DNA of 64,000 nt from CAWJMN01 sp963844055 (GCA_963844055.1 CAWJMN010000002.1:2046001-2110000); one strand, 5' to 3'. Shown: positions 26,392 to 36,096, counted from the first letter of the stretch. Translations and numbers: made by a program. The notes: generated by a model not told the origin, from the sequence alone.

Positions 26392-26440
26392 TGATTGTGC
26401 GCATTGATGTACTCTAAGCCCTTTGGCCAAGTGTCCAAGG

Positions 26441-26514
26441 CGTGTCATCTGGCGAAAAATGCGCCTGCTGAACGTGACGCGGATAGCGCTGTCAGGCTGA
26501 AGCCTGACCTACAA
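26441..26514 (+). repeat. Direct repeat, copy 1 (CTGTCAGGCTGAAGCCTGAC type)
   Basis: It contains CTGGCGAAAAATGCG, then GTGACGCGGATAGCGCTGTC and the palindrome GTCAGGCTGAAGCCTGAC followed by CTAC. Nearly the same 74 bases recur at 26969-27042. The two copies bracket the small gene at 26520-26849. Confidence 0.75.
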
Positions 26515-26519
26515 AAGCT

Positions 26520-26849
26520 CTAATCCTCGCGACGTGCAAAGACTCTTGCATGTCCTCCGTCTAATTCGTCGAAAACTGGGATTGGAGTGCCGAGGGGCAA
26601 GCACAAGACGTTCGATGAAACACTCGCGTCAGGAAGGAAATCTCCTTCGATTTCTGCTTCAATCTCATTTGCCAACTCATCATCCATTTCAATTTTGCAA
26701 GTCGAGTCTACTGTGAAGCGCAGTCGAATTTCGTCGTTATTCCACGAAACATCTACGGCCCTAAGTTCCGGCGTAATCATTCCAAGTAGCGCTCTCTGCG
26801 TCGAAAGCAACACGCGCGAGCGATCTGGCACAGTCATAATCTTTTTCAT
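26520..26849 (-). CDS. Conserved hypothetical protein (109 aa)
   Basis: A 109-residue protein. The N-terminal LLSTQRALLGMITPELRAVDVSWN followed by IRLRFTVDS and a later acidic helix (EIEAEIEGDF) matches a widespread family of about 110-residue bacterial proteins (RALLGxVTPxLRAVxVxWD...IxLRFYFDG). That family has no assigned function and is often found near toxin-immunity or accessory genes. The ribosome-binding site before ATG 26849 is weak. The gene is flanked by direct repeats (26441-26514 and 26969-27042), which suggests it arrived, or could be exchanged, as a cassette. Confidence 0.6.
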   Translation of the reverse strand: MKKIMTVPDRSRVLLSTQRALLGMITPELRAVDVSWNNDEIRLRFTVDSTCKIEMDDELANEIEAEIEGDFLPDASVSSNVLCLPLGTPIPVFDELDGGHARVFARRED

Positions 26850-26968
26850 GGGCGCGGGAAATTAGGTCCGTACTGGTAAGATGTCCATTCGAGCTTTGCC
26901 AGAGGTGATGGCGCCCCAACATGTTGGAGTTGCCGCACGTGTGACTTCGTTGACGTGATTCTCCAGGG

Positions 26969-27042
26969 TGTGCCGCCTGGCGAAAAATGCGATTGTTGGG
27001 GGTGACGCGGATAGCGCTGTCAGGCTGAAGCCTGACCTACAA
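26969..27042 (+). repeat. Direct repeat, copy 2 (CTGTCAGGCTGAAGCCTGAC type)
   Basis: Second copy of the repeat at 26441-26514, sharing CTGGCGAAAAATGCG and the complete run from GTGACGCGGATAGCG to CCTGACCTAC. A separate 19-base identity (CTGCTTGGGCGAAAAGTAG) links the end of the propeller gene at 26309 with 27069, so this gap may also hold a decayed duplicate of that gene end. Confidence 0.7.
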
Positions 27043-27155
27043 AACGCAGGTGCAGGTCGTGGGCTATCTGCTTGGGCGAAAAGTAGCCCGAAGGGCACGG
27101 AGGTGCGTGCCCTTTGCCAGGATGTTAGATATGCTTGCAGACCGAAGCAAGCTGA

Positions 27156-27422
27156 CTAGAACCAGCCCTTCTTTTGCACGGCATAGGTTTGATAGAACTC
27201 TTCGTCGCTCTTCGTGAGGTAGATGATCCCTTCGATCAAGCCGATAGGTCCCATGACGATCAGTCCGGCACCGCAGGTGAGAACGGTGACGCACAGCATG
27301 ATGATGCCTGGCGTGGTCAGGCCCAACACAAACTTGTGAATGCCAAGACCTCCGGCGACGATACCGCAAACACCTGCAACAATCTTTTTGCCGGCGAATT
27401 CTTGGGGAGTTGGCTCGGTCAT
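27156..27422 (-). CDS. TM2 domain membrane protein
   Basis: An 88-residue protein with the TM2 domain: KKIVAGVCGIVAGGLGIHKFVLGLTTPGIIML, a first helix followed by a charged DRF-like turn (here IHKF), then a second helix (GAGLIVMGPIGLIEGIIYLTKSDEEF). TM2 proteins are small double-pass inner-membrane proteins of unknown biochemical role. ATG 27422 has AGGAG 9 bases upstream. Monocistronic. Confidence 0.82.
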   Translation of the reverse strand: MTEPTPQEFAGKKIVAGVCGIVAGGLGIHKFVLGLTTPGIIMLCVTVLTCGAGLIVMGPIGLIEGIIYLTKSDEEFYQTYAVQKKGWF

Positions 27423-27728
27423 TGTCTCGGCTCCTGATAGGCGTGGTTGGGTGATCGATGGGGTTACCCGTCCCTGGGCGTCCGTCTCGTGGACGAGCGC
27501 GGCGGGCAGGAGAAACCTCGTCCGTACGCGTGTAGTTATACTCCAAGGGAATTGGACTAGCCACGGTTAAGGCGTATGCGAAGTTTTCTAGGGGTGTTTC
27601 GTCGGCCAAAGCGGTTTATTTGAAACCGGGTTTTGATTTCTTTGGTACTTGCCGGTAGGTATAATCTGCCGGTTTCCCCAGGGATGGGTTGCGGCGTGGT
27701 TTCAAGCTTCTTTCCCGGAGATTGCCGG

Positions 27729-29510
27729 ATGAATCGGATCTGTATCGGTCGGACGTGGGTATGGGCGGCCGCGACGAGTGCGCTGGCGCTGGGTATTTCT
27801 GTGGTAAGCAGTGGCTGGCAGTCGCTGTTGGCCCAGGAAAAGACGGCCCATCAGCTGATGCCGGTTTCGACCGTCGGCTATGTCGAGATTCCTCAGCCGC
27901 AAAAGCTGCTAGACACGGTTTTGGACCACCCGCTGGCCAAGGAAGTGGAAAAGCTTCCTCCCTACCAGGAAGCGTTTAACTCGCCGCAGTACCACCAGCT
28001 GATGCAGGTGGTGGGGCATGTGGAAGACAAGCTGGGGATGAAGTGGCGCCCCGCGATCGGGACGCTGACCGATGGGGGCATCGCACTGGGCTTTGACCTT
28101 TCAACCCAGGGGGCGGTTTTGCTGCTCAAGAGCAAGGATGCCGCCTTTGCAGAGAAGGCTCGCGACACGCTGCTGGAACTCGCGCGTGCGGAAGCCTCTC
28201 GCCAGGGGCGTAAGGACCCGATTGCCGAACAAGAGATTGCTGGCATCAAAACCTATCATGCCGGCGAAGGACGTTTGGCGGTGATGGGGCCTTGGATTTT
28301 GGTCACGAACAAAGAAGCCCTGCTTCGCATCGTGATTGACAACTATCACGGCAAGGGAGAATCGCTCGGCGGTGAAGAACAATTCAAGACGGCGCTGAAA
28401 ACGCGTCATGGGCATGCGACGGCCTGGGCCTATTTTGATTTGCGAGTGCTCTGGCTGACGGGCATGCTCGATGCCGCGCTCAACAAGAAGAGTGACAATC
28501 CGGCGCTGGAACTGCTTGCCGGGGGTGTGATTGGCTCGCTGCCAGGGGCACCTTACGTGACGGCGTCACTAGAGGTAGAGAAGTCGCACATTCGGCTCTC
28601 GACCGATCTCCCTTGTGATACGAAGGAAGCTGCCAAGAAGCGTGAGTTCTATTTTGGCCCCGATGGCAATGGTGCGGCCCCTGCGCTGCTTCATCCGAGT
28701 GAGACACTGCTGTCGCTAAGCACCTATCGCGACTTTTTCTCGATGTGGCGGCATGCTCCTGACCTGTTCAATGAGAAGGTAAACGCCTCGTTTGCAGAAG
28801 CCGAAGGAGGGCTGACGACGATCTTCTCGGGACGCAATTTCCGGGATGACATCTTGGGCAACCTAGAGCCCGGTATGCAGTTGGTGGTGACGCGTCCGAA
28901 GTTTGCCGAAGGGAGCGTGACGCCAACGATCAAGCTACCTGCGGGGGCAATTGTGGTGCGAATGAAGAAGCCCGAAGAGACCGCCCGCCAATTCAAGATC
29001 ACCTACCAAAGTGTGATTGGCTTTTTGAATGTCGTCGGCGGAATGAATGGCCTAGACCCGCTCGACCAAAGCACCGAAAAGACTTCAAACGGCCTGATCG
29101 TATTTGCTGAATACCTGCCGCCAGCCAAGCTGGAAAATAAGAGCGAAGCGCCGTTGCACTTCAACGCTTCGCCAACGGTGGCCTTTGTGGGAGACAAGTT
29201 CATCCTGTCGAGCTCGAAGGGGCTGGCACAAGAACTGATGGACTTGCTGCAGAAGAACCCTGCGTCCGCAAAGGATGTCAACACGGCGCTGCAGCTAGAC
29301 GCCAACGTGCTGGGGAAGGTCCTTGAAGACAACAAGACCTCGCTGATCGCTCAAAACATGCTAGAAAAAGGGCACGACCAAACGGCGGCCGAGCAGGAAA
29401 TTGGGCTGGTGATGAAGGCCGTCTCGGAATTGCAGGGAGCTTCGCTTTCCCTGAAGACGGTGGAGAAGTCGCTCCGTCTTTCGCTGGAAGTGAAACTGTC
29501 GCACAAGTAA
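27729..29510 (+). CDS. Secreted protein of unknown function, first gene of the DUF1800/DUF1501 operon
   Basis: A 593-residue protein with an N-terminal signal (residues 1-37, ending SLLAQE) and no recognised catalytic motif. Its alternating repeats of short beta-strands and helices (GTLTDGGIALGFDLSTQGAVLLLKSKDAAFAEKARDTLLELA) recall the DUF3352-type fold seen in exported cyanobacterial and planctomycete proteins, though this match is by eye. The start at ATG 27729 follows a GGAG and precedes the signal peptide. An upstream in-frame extension to 27633 is unlikely. The stop is 15 bases from the start of the DUF1800 gene, so they are co-transcribed. Confidence 0.65.
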   Translation: MNRICIGRTWVWAAATSALALGISVVSSGWQSLLAQEKTAHQLMPVSTVGYVEIPQPQKLLDTVLDHPLAKEVEKLPPYQEAFNSPQYHQLMQVVGHVEDKLGMKWRPAIGTLTDGGIALGFDLSTQGAVLLLKSKDAAFAEKARDTLLELARAEASRQGRKDPIAEQEIAGIKTYHAGEGRLAVMGPWILVTNKEALLRIVIDNYHGKGESLGGEEQFKTALKTRHGHATAWAYFDLRVLWLTGMLDAALNKKSDNPALELLAGGVIGSLPGAPYVTASLEVEKSHIRLSTDLPCDTKEAAKKREFYFGPDGNGAAPALLHPSETLLSLSTYRDFFSMWRHAPDLFNEKVNASFAEAEGGLTTIFSGRNFRDDILGNLEPGMQLVVTRPKFAEGSVTPTIKLPAGAIVVRMKKPEETARQFKITYQSVIGFLNVVGGMNGLDPLDQSTEKTSNGLIVFAEYLPPAKLENKSEAPLHFNASPTVAFVGDKFILSSSKGLAQELMDLLQKNPASAKDVNTALQLDANVLGKVLEDNKTSLIAQNMLEKGHDQTAAEQEIGLVMKAVSELQGASLSLKTVEKSLRLSLEVKLSHK

Positions 29511-29525
29511 GTGGAGAGAGACCCG

Positions 29526-30896
29526 ATGGCGAGTTTGCTAGATACGATTCGGCCGGAAGAGGCTTGGCTGCCCTTTGAGCCAAGTGCCGCGCAGCCGTTT
29601 GGACGGGCACAAGCCGCGCACCTCTATCGGCGGGTGGGCTTTTCGGCGAACTCACGCGAGCTAGACGAAGCGGTCAAGCTGGGCCCGCAAGAAGCGGTTC
29701 GGCACATGCTGATGGCGGCCGGGGACAATCCCCAGTTCGCTTCTCAGATGCACAAGTTTGCGCTGACGGTGTTGGCAACTAACAAGCCCGAGCCACTAGC
29801 AGCTTGGTGGTTGCATCGGATGCTGCACACCCCTGCCCCGCTGCTGGAAAAGACCACACTGTTTTGGCATGGGCACTTTGCCACCAGTGCGGCCAAGGTG
29901 ACCGATACGCAGCTAATGTTCAACCAGAATGAAATGCTGCGTGAACATGCGCTGGGAAAGTTTGAGTTGCAAGTGCGGGGGATCGCGCGCGATCCAGCCA
30001 TGCTGCTATACCTAGATTCTGCCACCAATCGCAAGACGCACCCCAATGAGAACTTTGCTCGCGAGGTGATGGAGCTATTTTGCCTGGGGCTGGGGAACTA
30101 CACCGAGAAGGACATTCAAGAGCTTGCCCGCACATTCACCGGCTGGGAAATCCAGCATGGGCAGTTCAAGTTCAACCAGTTCCAGCACGACTACGGCTCC
30201 AAAACGATTTTGGGAAAGACCGGCACCTATGATGGCGACGAAGGAATTAGCGTACTGCTGGCCCAGCCAGCGGCGGCGCGGTTCATCGCCACCAAGCTCA
30301 TTCGCTATTTCATCACGGATGATCCAGAGATTCCTGCTGGTCTTGTGGAGCCATTGGCCCAGAAGTTCCGCGATAGTGGCCTGACGACGGGCCCTGTTTT
30401 AGAGATGCTACTTACCAGCCGGCTGTTCTATTCCGAAGCGAGCGTTGCCCGCAAGGTCCGTTCGCCGGTGGAGCTAGGGGTGGGAATGCTGCGAGCGCTG
30501 GAAGGTGCTTCGAACTTGCCACAGATGTCGGTTGAGCTGCGCGAGCTGGGGCAGCTTCCCTTCTTTCCGCCGAATGTAAAGGGTTGGAATGGCGGCGTGG
30601 CGTGGATCAATTCTTCGTCGCTGCTGGGGCGCTCTAACCTGGTTCGCAAAGTGCTAGAAAACGGCAGCACACGCTTTGGTGGAAAGTCGCTAGATGCCTA
30701 CTTGGCTGCGCAAGGGCTCAAGGGGAGTGGCGAAACGGTCGATTGGCTGTGTGAGCTGCTGTTGGCGGTGCCAGTTCCTGCGGAAGTGCGGGCGCAACTG
30801 GTGGCCACGCTGGATGCCCCCGGGGCAGGCCCTGCCGAGAAGTCCAAGCGATTGCTGCATACGCTGCTGTCGCTGCCGGAATATCAATTGACTTAG
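29526..30896 (+). CDS. DUF1800 family protein
   Basis: A 456-residue DUF1800 protein with the family's hallmarks: AHLYRRVGFSAN near the N-terminus, LLEKTTLFWHGHFATS, the NFAREVMELFCLGLGNYTEKDIQELARTFTGW block, and a C-terminal PPNVKGWNGGVAWINSSSLLGR. DUF1800 genes are almost always next to DUF1501 genes in planctomycetes and many other bacteria, as here. The function is not established; both are believed to be exported. GGAGAGAG precedes ATG 29526. No signal peptide is evident. Confidence 0.9.
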   Translation: MASLLDTIRPEEAWLPFEPSAAQPFGRAQAAHLYRRVGFSANSRELDEAVKLGPQEAVRHMLMAAGDNPQFASQMHKFALTVLATNKPEPLAAWWLHRMLHTPAPLLEKTTLFWHGHFATSAAKVTDTQLMFNQNEMLREHALGKFELQVRGIARDPAMLLYLDSATNRKTHPNENFAREVMELFCLGLGNYTEKDIQELARTFTGWEIQHGQFKFNQFQHDYGSKTILGKTGTYDGDEGISVLLAQPAAARFIATKLIRYFITDDPEIPAGLVEPLAQKFRDSGLTTGPVLEMLLTSRLFYSEASVARKVRSPVELGVGMLRALEGASNLPQMSVELRELGQLPFFPPNVKGWNGGVAWINSSSLLGRSNLVRKVLENGSTRFGGKSLDAYLAAQGLKGSGETVDWLCELLLAVPVPAEVRAQLVATLDAPGAGPAEKSKRLLHTLLSLPEYQLT

Positions 30897-30934
30897 TGAA
30901 TCGCTTTTCCGAGATCGTTTGAAGGGTTCCCCAG

Positions 30935-32207
30935 ATGCTTACTACCTCACGCCGCAAGTTTTTGGCCTCTGTCAGCGCGGCAGCAGGCGCGACGGCCGGC
31001 ATGGTTTGTCTTTCGGGACGGGCTCCGCAATTCTTGCTGGAATCGGCGGCGCTTGGGGCGGAAGCTGCGGCCGGCGAAAAGATCTTGGTCGTCGTACAGC
31101 TAAGCGGCGGCAACGATGGGCTCAACACGGTCGTTCCGTTTCGTGACGAGCGATATACGGCCGCTCGGCCTAGCTTGGCGTTTGACAAGAATGCCGTTTT
31201 GAAGATTGACAGCGACTTGGGCTTTCATCCAGGGCTGAAAGGGATGGCCAAGCTGCTGGAAGATCGCAAGCTTTCCATCTTGCAGGGAGTGGGCTATCCC
31301 AACCCCAACCGCTCGCACTTTGAATCGATGGACATTTGGCACACGGCCCACTTGGCCGCGACTGGCAAAGAAGCCTTTGCAGAAAAGCGTGATGGTGGCT
31401 GGCTGGGGCACACCTGCGACCTGCATCAGGCTGAGCTGAAGAAGTCTTCCGACCCCGCTGTGATTCATCTGGGAGAAGAAGTCCAGCCACTCGCTTTGGC
31501 AGCGCGTGATATGCCCGCGCTGTCGATCCGTTCGCTCGACAACTTCCGTTTGGACACCGGCAACAATGACCAGCAGCGGCAAGCCATTCAAGGGGCGACG
31601 AGCGACTGCGCGGCAGTCTCCAAACGACCTGCTAAAGTTCGTGCAAACGCGGGCGACCTCGGCCCTAGAAGTTAGCCAGCGTTTGGCGCAGTCGACGCAA
31701 ACCTATAAGACCTCGGTTAGCTATCCCGGGACCTCCTTGGCCGGCAAGCTGAAGAACATCGCCCAGCTGATTGATGCCGGGCTTGCCACACGGGTTTACT
31801 ATGTGGCGCTGGATGGGTTTGATACCCATTCGGATCAAGCGGCCGCCCATGCTGGGCTGATGGCGCACCTGGGGGATGCCTTGGCCGCCTTTGGAGAAGA
31901 CCTTTCCGCCCATGGCCAGCAAGACCGCGTGATGACGCTGGTCTTCAGCGAGTTCGGCCGTCGCGTGTCCGAAAATGCCAGCCGTGGAACCGACCACGGT
32001 GCGGCCGCCCCCGTGTTTCTGATGGGGAGCAAAGTGGTGCCGGGCCTGATCGGAAAAATGCCAAGCCTGGGTGACCTGGAAGATGGCGATCTAAAGTTCC
32101 ATACCGACTTCCGCCGGATCTATGCCGCGCTGCTAGAGAACTGGCTAGGCTGGCCTTCGGTGCCAGTCCTTGGCGAAGGGTTCTCGCCCCTGAAGGTGAT
32201 TGGGTAG
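30935..32207 (+). CDS. DUF1501 family protein with Tat signal, apparent frameshift
   Basis: Two frames make one DUF1501 (sulfatase-like alkaline-phosphatase superfamily) protein of about 423 residues. It starts with a twin-arginine signal (SRRKFLASVSAAAGATAG). The first frame carries VVVQLSGGNDGLNTVVPF and GVGYPNPNRSHFESMDIW. The second carries YYVALDGFDTHSDQ, TLVFSEFGRRVSENASRGTDHG and a final FHTDFRRIYAALLENWLG, all diagnostic. The frames switch between about 31600 and 31624; removal of one A would restore continuity into NDLLKFVQT. As written, frame one ends at 31675. Spacing to DUF1800 is 38 bases, same operon. It is either an assembly error or a recent mutation. Confidence 0.88.
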
Positions 32208-32392
32208 GGGAAAGGCTTAAGGGGTGAGGCTTAAGGCCTAAGACCTAAGACTTAAGGTGTAAGGCAGATTTGGTAGGCCTTCCCCCGTTTCCTTGTTGTG
32301 AGGATCGCAAGAGGCAGGTAGCCACGAAAAACACGAAAGGCGAGTGCGCTAGTGCCGCTGGGTTTGCCCTGTGCTTTTTCGCGGTTGGGTGC
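32208..32392. repeat. Degenerate CTTAAGG array and repeat module
   Basis: Bases 32215-32268 hold a run of imperfect units related to GGCTTAAGG (GGCTTAAGGGGTGA, GGCTTAAGGCCTAAGA, CCTAAGACTTAAGGTGTAAGG). Further on, 32322-32342 is a CCACGAAAAACACGAAAGG module. No gene is seen. Confidence 0.55.
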
Positions 32393-32842
32393 TTATGCAC
32401 CAACCTTTTCCGAGGCAAGTCGCTTGCCGGTGAGCTTCATGCCACCTTCGACAAGATAGAACAAGCCAAGCCCGACCGGCCCGAACAGGAATGTTAGGAG
32501 GAGGATCGGAGCCTGCAAGAGCCGATGCATTCCCATCGAATCGGCCCGTTTGGCGATCCACAAGCCGACGAAAAGGTCAAACGCCAGATAGTGAACCCAG
32601 CCCGCACACACGACGACGTCGTAACTGAAGAGGGTCTTCACTTGCGCAAGCGTGCTGAAGCCTCCCCCTTTTACTTGGGAGAGCGAGATCGCAATTACGA
32701 TCGTATAAAACAAGCAAAAGGCGCTGATGAGCAGCCGCTGCAAGATCGTCAGCAGTACTTCGTAGCGAGGGAGCGCGATCAAAACGATCCAGCCCAACAA
32801 TGCGGCCGTATTGGCAATCTTAAAAAGCTGGGCCCAGTCCAT
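32393..32842 (-). CDS. ABA4-like membrane protein
   Basis: A 149-residue protein with four transmembrane segments. The pattern WAQLFKIANTAALLGWIVLIALPR at the start, then VKTLFSYDVVVCAGWVHYLAFDLFVGLWIAKRA and a C-terminal GPVGLGLFYLV, fits the ABA4-like family (related to plant neoxanthin-synthesis protein ABA4). The role in bacteria is unknown. ATG 32842 has GAGGA 8 bases upstream. The GTG two codons earlier lies directly against that site and is not used. Confidence 0.75.
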   Translation of the reverse strand: MDWAQLFKIANTAALLGWIVLIALPRYEVLLTILQRLLISAFCLFYTIVIAISLSQVKGGGFSTLAQVKTLFSYDVVVCAGWVHYLAFDLFVGLWIAKRADSMGMHRLLQAPILLLTFLFGPVGLGLFYLVEGGMKLTGKRLASEKVGA

Positions 32843-33053
32843 TTGCACTTCCTCATGGTCTTCGATCTTGGCGATGAAACAAGTCTACCAGCAGTCGCTC
32901 CATTCCATGCAGACGCCAATAGGTTTTATTCCCCAGCCGCAAGCCACCGGGGTCTCCCCGCGCTAGCCTATTTAGGTTCTGGCACTCCCCTGCGGCTGCT
33001 ACTAAGCTACATTCGCGGCATCGTGCGAACTGCCCCCTAAGTAAAGCTAGACC

Positions 33054-34067
33054 ATGAACGCTTCCACTCCCTCCGATCCGATCAACCCGTATGAGGCTTC
33101 TTCCAAGCTCTCGGCGTCATCACCCGACAGTCCGTTTACGCCGCAAGAGATCAATACGGAGCACGCCAAGTTCTATTTCTGGTGCTTGCAACTGCTCCCG
33201 GTCATTTTCGCGTTTTTGACGATCTTGCGACCGTTTGTCCCCTATGAGGGTTTGGGGGTAATCCTGTCCCGCATTCCTTGGGAGTCAATCTTTGCGGAGC
33301 TGATATCTGGTCAATTGCTGCTTCTTGCACTCAGCCTTACGATCCGAAATCCAACGCAAACGGTAGCATCCAATATGCTTCTGCGATTGCTATTGGTGGC
33401 CTACTTGGTGGGAATCCAAAGTGGAGTGCAGCAAGTTCAGTTGGAGACTCGAACCATCCAGAGTGTGGATGGTGGCTTTGCAAAGTTCGTGGAGTACTTT
33501 GGCTGGTCTATGTCGGCGATTCCAGTCACCTTCATTCCCTACCTCTTGGGTGGATGGGTTGCGAGGCGCCTGGGCGTTCGATTGCAAACTTCCATCTCCC
33601 CTAAGCCGCTAGGCATCTTGCCTCTGTTGTTGATGGTAAGCATGTTGCTAATATTTGGCTATTACTTCGTGGAAAACCTGGTGCCTTTGCTCTCCACAGC
33701 ACTACTCCATGAGTCATTCAGTTGGATTACATCGATCTTGTTCATTCTCTGCCTCTGTGGAATCGGTTGCCGACTGAACTACCGCATTCCATTGACACAG
33801 TGGGCGATTCCGCTCGCCTTTGCAATCATCGCGAGTCTCGTATTGTCGCTTCCTTACTGCTGGTATCACAACCTGATTCCCTTAGACGCCGCCGATCGCT
33901 TCTTGGCGGTGGTGCAGCACTCGATCGTTCCTCTTTTCCTTGGCGCCAGTTGGTACTTCCTCAGTCAGCAAGGCTTTCATCTGCAGCCAGTGACGTTTCC
34001 TTTTGCTTCCGCCGTTACCACGGAACCGATTCCTGCTTCTTCCATCGAAACAAGCGAGGCGGAGTAG
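33054..34067 (+). CDS. Multi-pass membrane protein, function unknown
   Basis: A 337-residue protein with a soluble N-terminus of about 40 residues containing INPYEAS, a start often seen in planctomycete membrane proteins (NPYxSP). About eight transmembrane segments follow, with a short soluble C-terminus. No transporter or enzyme motif is visible. The same general layout is found in the gene at 36097-37161. It is flanked by the dispersed repeats. No strong ribosome-binding site is seen before ATG 33054. Confidence 0.6.
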   Translation: MNASTPSDPINPYEASSKLSASSPDSPFTPQEINTEHAKFYFWCLQLLPVIFAFLTILRPFVPYEGLGVILSRIPWESIFAELISGQLLLLALSLTIRNPTQTVASNMLLRLLLVAYLVGIQSGVQQVQLETRTIQSVDGGFAKFVEYFGWSMSAIPVTFIPYLLGGWVARRLGVRLQTSISPKPLGILPLLLMVSMLLIFGYYFVENLVPLLSTALLHESFSWITSILFILCLCGIGCRLNYRIPLTQWAIPLAFAIIASLVLSLPYCWYHNLIPLDAADRFLAVVQHSIVPLFLGASWYFLSQQGFHLQPVTFPFASAVTTEPIPASSIETSEAE

Positions 34068-34331
34068 CCAAACAAAAAGCTGCCGCCTCTCTTCTCCTCC
34101 CTGCCGGCCGTGTCCTTCCGTGTTCCTCCGTGTACTCTCTCTCTCTCTCTCTCTCCCCCGTGCCCCCGTTCGTGCTTTTTGTGTCTTTCGTGGTTAATCG
34201 CCTTTGGCTTTGAATCACGGGGGGATGCCCTGTCGCTTACGCTTCCGGCTCTGAAAATTCACTCATCTCTCTTCCTCTGTGTGCTCTGTGGCAACCCCTT
34301 CCCCCGTCTCGTCCGCCTGCTGGCCGTGTAA
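34068..34331. repeat. Composite repeat block with a CT microsatellite
   Basis: No gene is seen. In order it holds: a GCCGTGTCCTTCCGTG module (34107-34135), a (CT)10 run (34135-34154), a CTTTTTGTGTCTTTCGTGG module (34175-34194), the GTCGCTTACGCTTCCGGC module (34219-34257), and a CTCTGTGTGCTCTGTGGC module (34275-34293). This is the same module order as at 41085-41262 and the reverse of 49931-50465. Confidence 0.75.
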
Positions 34332-35633
34332 TTACTTCTTCCCGTCCCGCTCAATCCGATACAAATGCTTTTCGCCGCGAATGAAAAAGGCGCCATCGGC
34401 GGCAGCGTACGAAGCCAGGACCGATTCTTCTAAGTCGTTCTTGGCGATCACCGCGAACTTCTTGTCAGCCTTCACCACCGTTGCCAGTCCATCCTCGTTC
34501 TGAAAGTAAACATTCCCATCCGCGTACAGCAGCGATGCCGAATAGTTGCCCCCCAGCCGTTGCCGCCAATGGACCTTGCCCGTTTTTGCATCGAGGCAAG
34601 TTCCCACCCCTTTATCCGAAACGGTATACAGCTCTTCGCCAATAAGCACTGGCGAAGAGGTTAGCCCCAGTGCCGTTGGGTCGGTCCAAACAACATTGGT
34701 ATCGGTCAGATCCCCTTTCCCTTCGGGGCGAATCGCAAGTAATCGCGGCTTGTCGGCACTGTCAGAAACAAACAGCAGTCCATGGCCGTACAGCGGGCGC
34801 GGCACATTGGAATAGCTATCGGGCGGCGTGCGAATGCGCCAAATTTCTCGTCCCGTCGCCGGCTCATAAGCTAGGATCGCCCCGGCCGCCGGGCTAATGA
34901 TCTGTCGCTCTCCGGCAACGTCAATCAGCAAGGCTGTTGAGAACGACTGGCGGTTCTCTACCTCGCACTTGCGATCCGTGCGCCAGCGTGTTTCGCCGCT
35001 TGCTTTATCAAGGGCAACAATGAACTGCTGATCCTCGCCATCGCAGCTAAAAACCAGCATGTCATCAATCAGCGCCGGCGACCCACCGTTCCCATACACC
35101 GGCACATACTTGAGATCATTCCGCCGCCACAGTACCTTCCCATCCAAGTCGAGGGCGGCAGTCCCTTCGTGCCCAAAGTGAACGTACAGCCGTTTTCCAT
35201 CGGTGATCGGCGTTGGGCTGGCGTGGCCATTTTTGCTATGAATCTTGGCGGCCGTTTTTCCATCCTGGCGAAACACTTCGCTAGACCACAAGACCTTCCC
35301 CGTAGCCGCATCCAGCGCCACCGCACGTAGCGAGTGGTCGACCGGATCTCCACCAAGCGGTACAGCCGTCGTCAAATAGATGCGTCCTTGCCAGACAATC
35401 GGTGACGACCATCCCTTCCCTTCAATCGGCTGCTTCCAAACGATTCCTTTCGTGGCACTCCAAGCCACAGGCCATTCCCCTTTTCCCACCAGCCCTTGTC
35501 CTGTTGGGCCACGGAACTCCGGCCAATCTTCCGCGCTCACCGTGCCGCATAATCCCCAGCACACGCCTAAGGCGATCACCATCCCCAGGACCATTCGCCC
35601 CACGTTCCACCGCAATTGGTAATCACGTTTCAT
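34332..35633 (-). CDS. Secreted PQQ-like beta-propeller protein
   Basis: A 433-residue exported protein with a signal peptide ending VSAE. It is followed by the WPEFRGPTGQGL opening typical of planctomycete quinoprotein-like propellers (BamB/PQQ repeat family). Repeated blades end in Trp-docking motifs such as AATGKVLWSSEVF, LDGKVLWRRND, ASGETRWRTDRK and ATGREIWRIRT. Calcium or PQQ-binding residues of true dehydrogenases are not evident, so a non-enzymatic binding role is likely. It is a paralogue of 46080-47363 and 57748-59040. ATG 35633 begins MKRDYQLRW; the upstream frame has no better start. Confidence 0.82.
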   Translation of the reverse strand: MKRDYQLRWNVGRMVLGMVIALGVCWGLCGTVSAEDWPEFRGPTGQGLVGKGEWPVAWSATKGIVWKQPIEGKGWSSPIVWQGRIYLTTAVPLGGDPVDHSLRAVALDAATGKVLWSSEVFRQDGKTAAKIHSKNGHASPTPITDGKRLYVHFGHEGTAALDLDGKVLWRRNDLKYVPVYGNGGSPALIDDMLVFSCDGEDQQFIVALDKASGETRWRTDRKCEVENRQSFSTALLIDVAGERQIISPAAGAILAYEPATGREIWRIRTPPDSYSNVPRPLYGHGLLFVSDSADKPRLLAIRPEGKGDLTDTNVVWTDPTALGLTSSPVLIGEELYTVSDKGVGTCLDAKTGKVHWRQRLGGNYSASLLYADGNVYFQNEDGLATVVKADKKFAVIAKNDLEESVLASYAAADGAFFIRGEKHLYRIERDGKK

Positions 35634-35663
35634 GATGATCGACGATCCTCCTCGCCCGGCCAT

Positions 35664-36096
35664 GAGGCAGTGCGAATGCTACTTGCATCGAAAAATGGAG
35701 TCAGCATGGTTTGCAAAGGTAACCAAATCTCACCACCTTATTTTAGCCGCTCCGCCAGCACTATGACGCATCCAGCCGCAGATACTTCGCAACAAAATCG
35801 CCAGTAATATTGCCGAAGTGAATTTTCCCTACGTAGGGTGGCGTAAACGCTGGGTGGCACGTCCCTGAAAGCGAAGCTGAAGGGCGTGGTTTAGTCGCAT
35901 TACGATATGCCATTCTGAATCGCGATCACTTTTCAGATACTCGGCTTTTCAGAGCCGGAAGCGTAAGCGACCGGGCATCCCCTCGTGATTCAAAGCCAAA
36001 GATAAATAGCCACGAATAGAAAGTAGGAAGAGAACGGGGGGAGGGTTTGCCACAGAGGGCACAGAGCAGAGAGTGGAAAAAGAAGAGGAGGCGAAC
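35664..36096. repeat. Repeat-rich intergenic stretch
   Basis: No gene is seen in about 430 bases. It contains a GGGTGGCACGTCCCTGAAAG / GAAGGGCGTGG palindromic module (35850-35892), a minus-strand copy of the GCCGGAAGCGTAAGCGACC module (35946-35990), and a TTGCCACAGAGGGCACAGAG module (36046-36066). Confidence 0.6.

Noticed and set aside
34135..34154. (CT)10 microsatellite as a phase-variation switch
   Set aside because: It lies between genes with no promoter or frame it could control; more likely a passenger in the repeat block.
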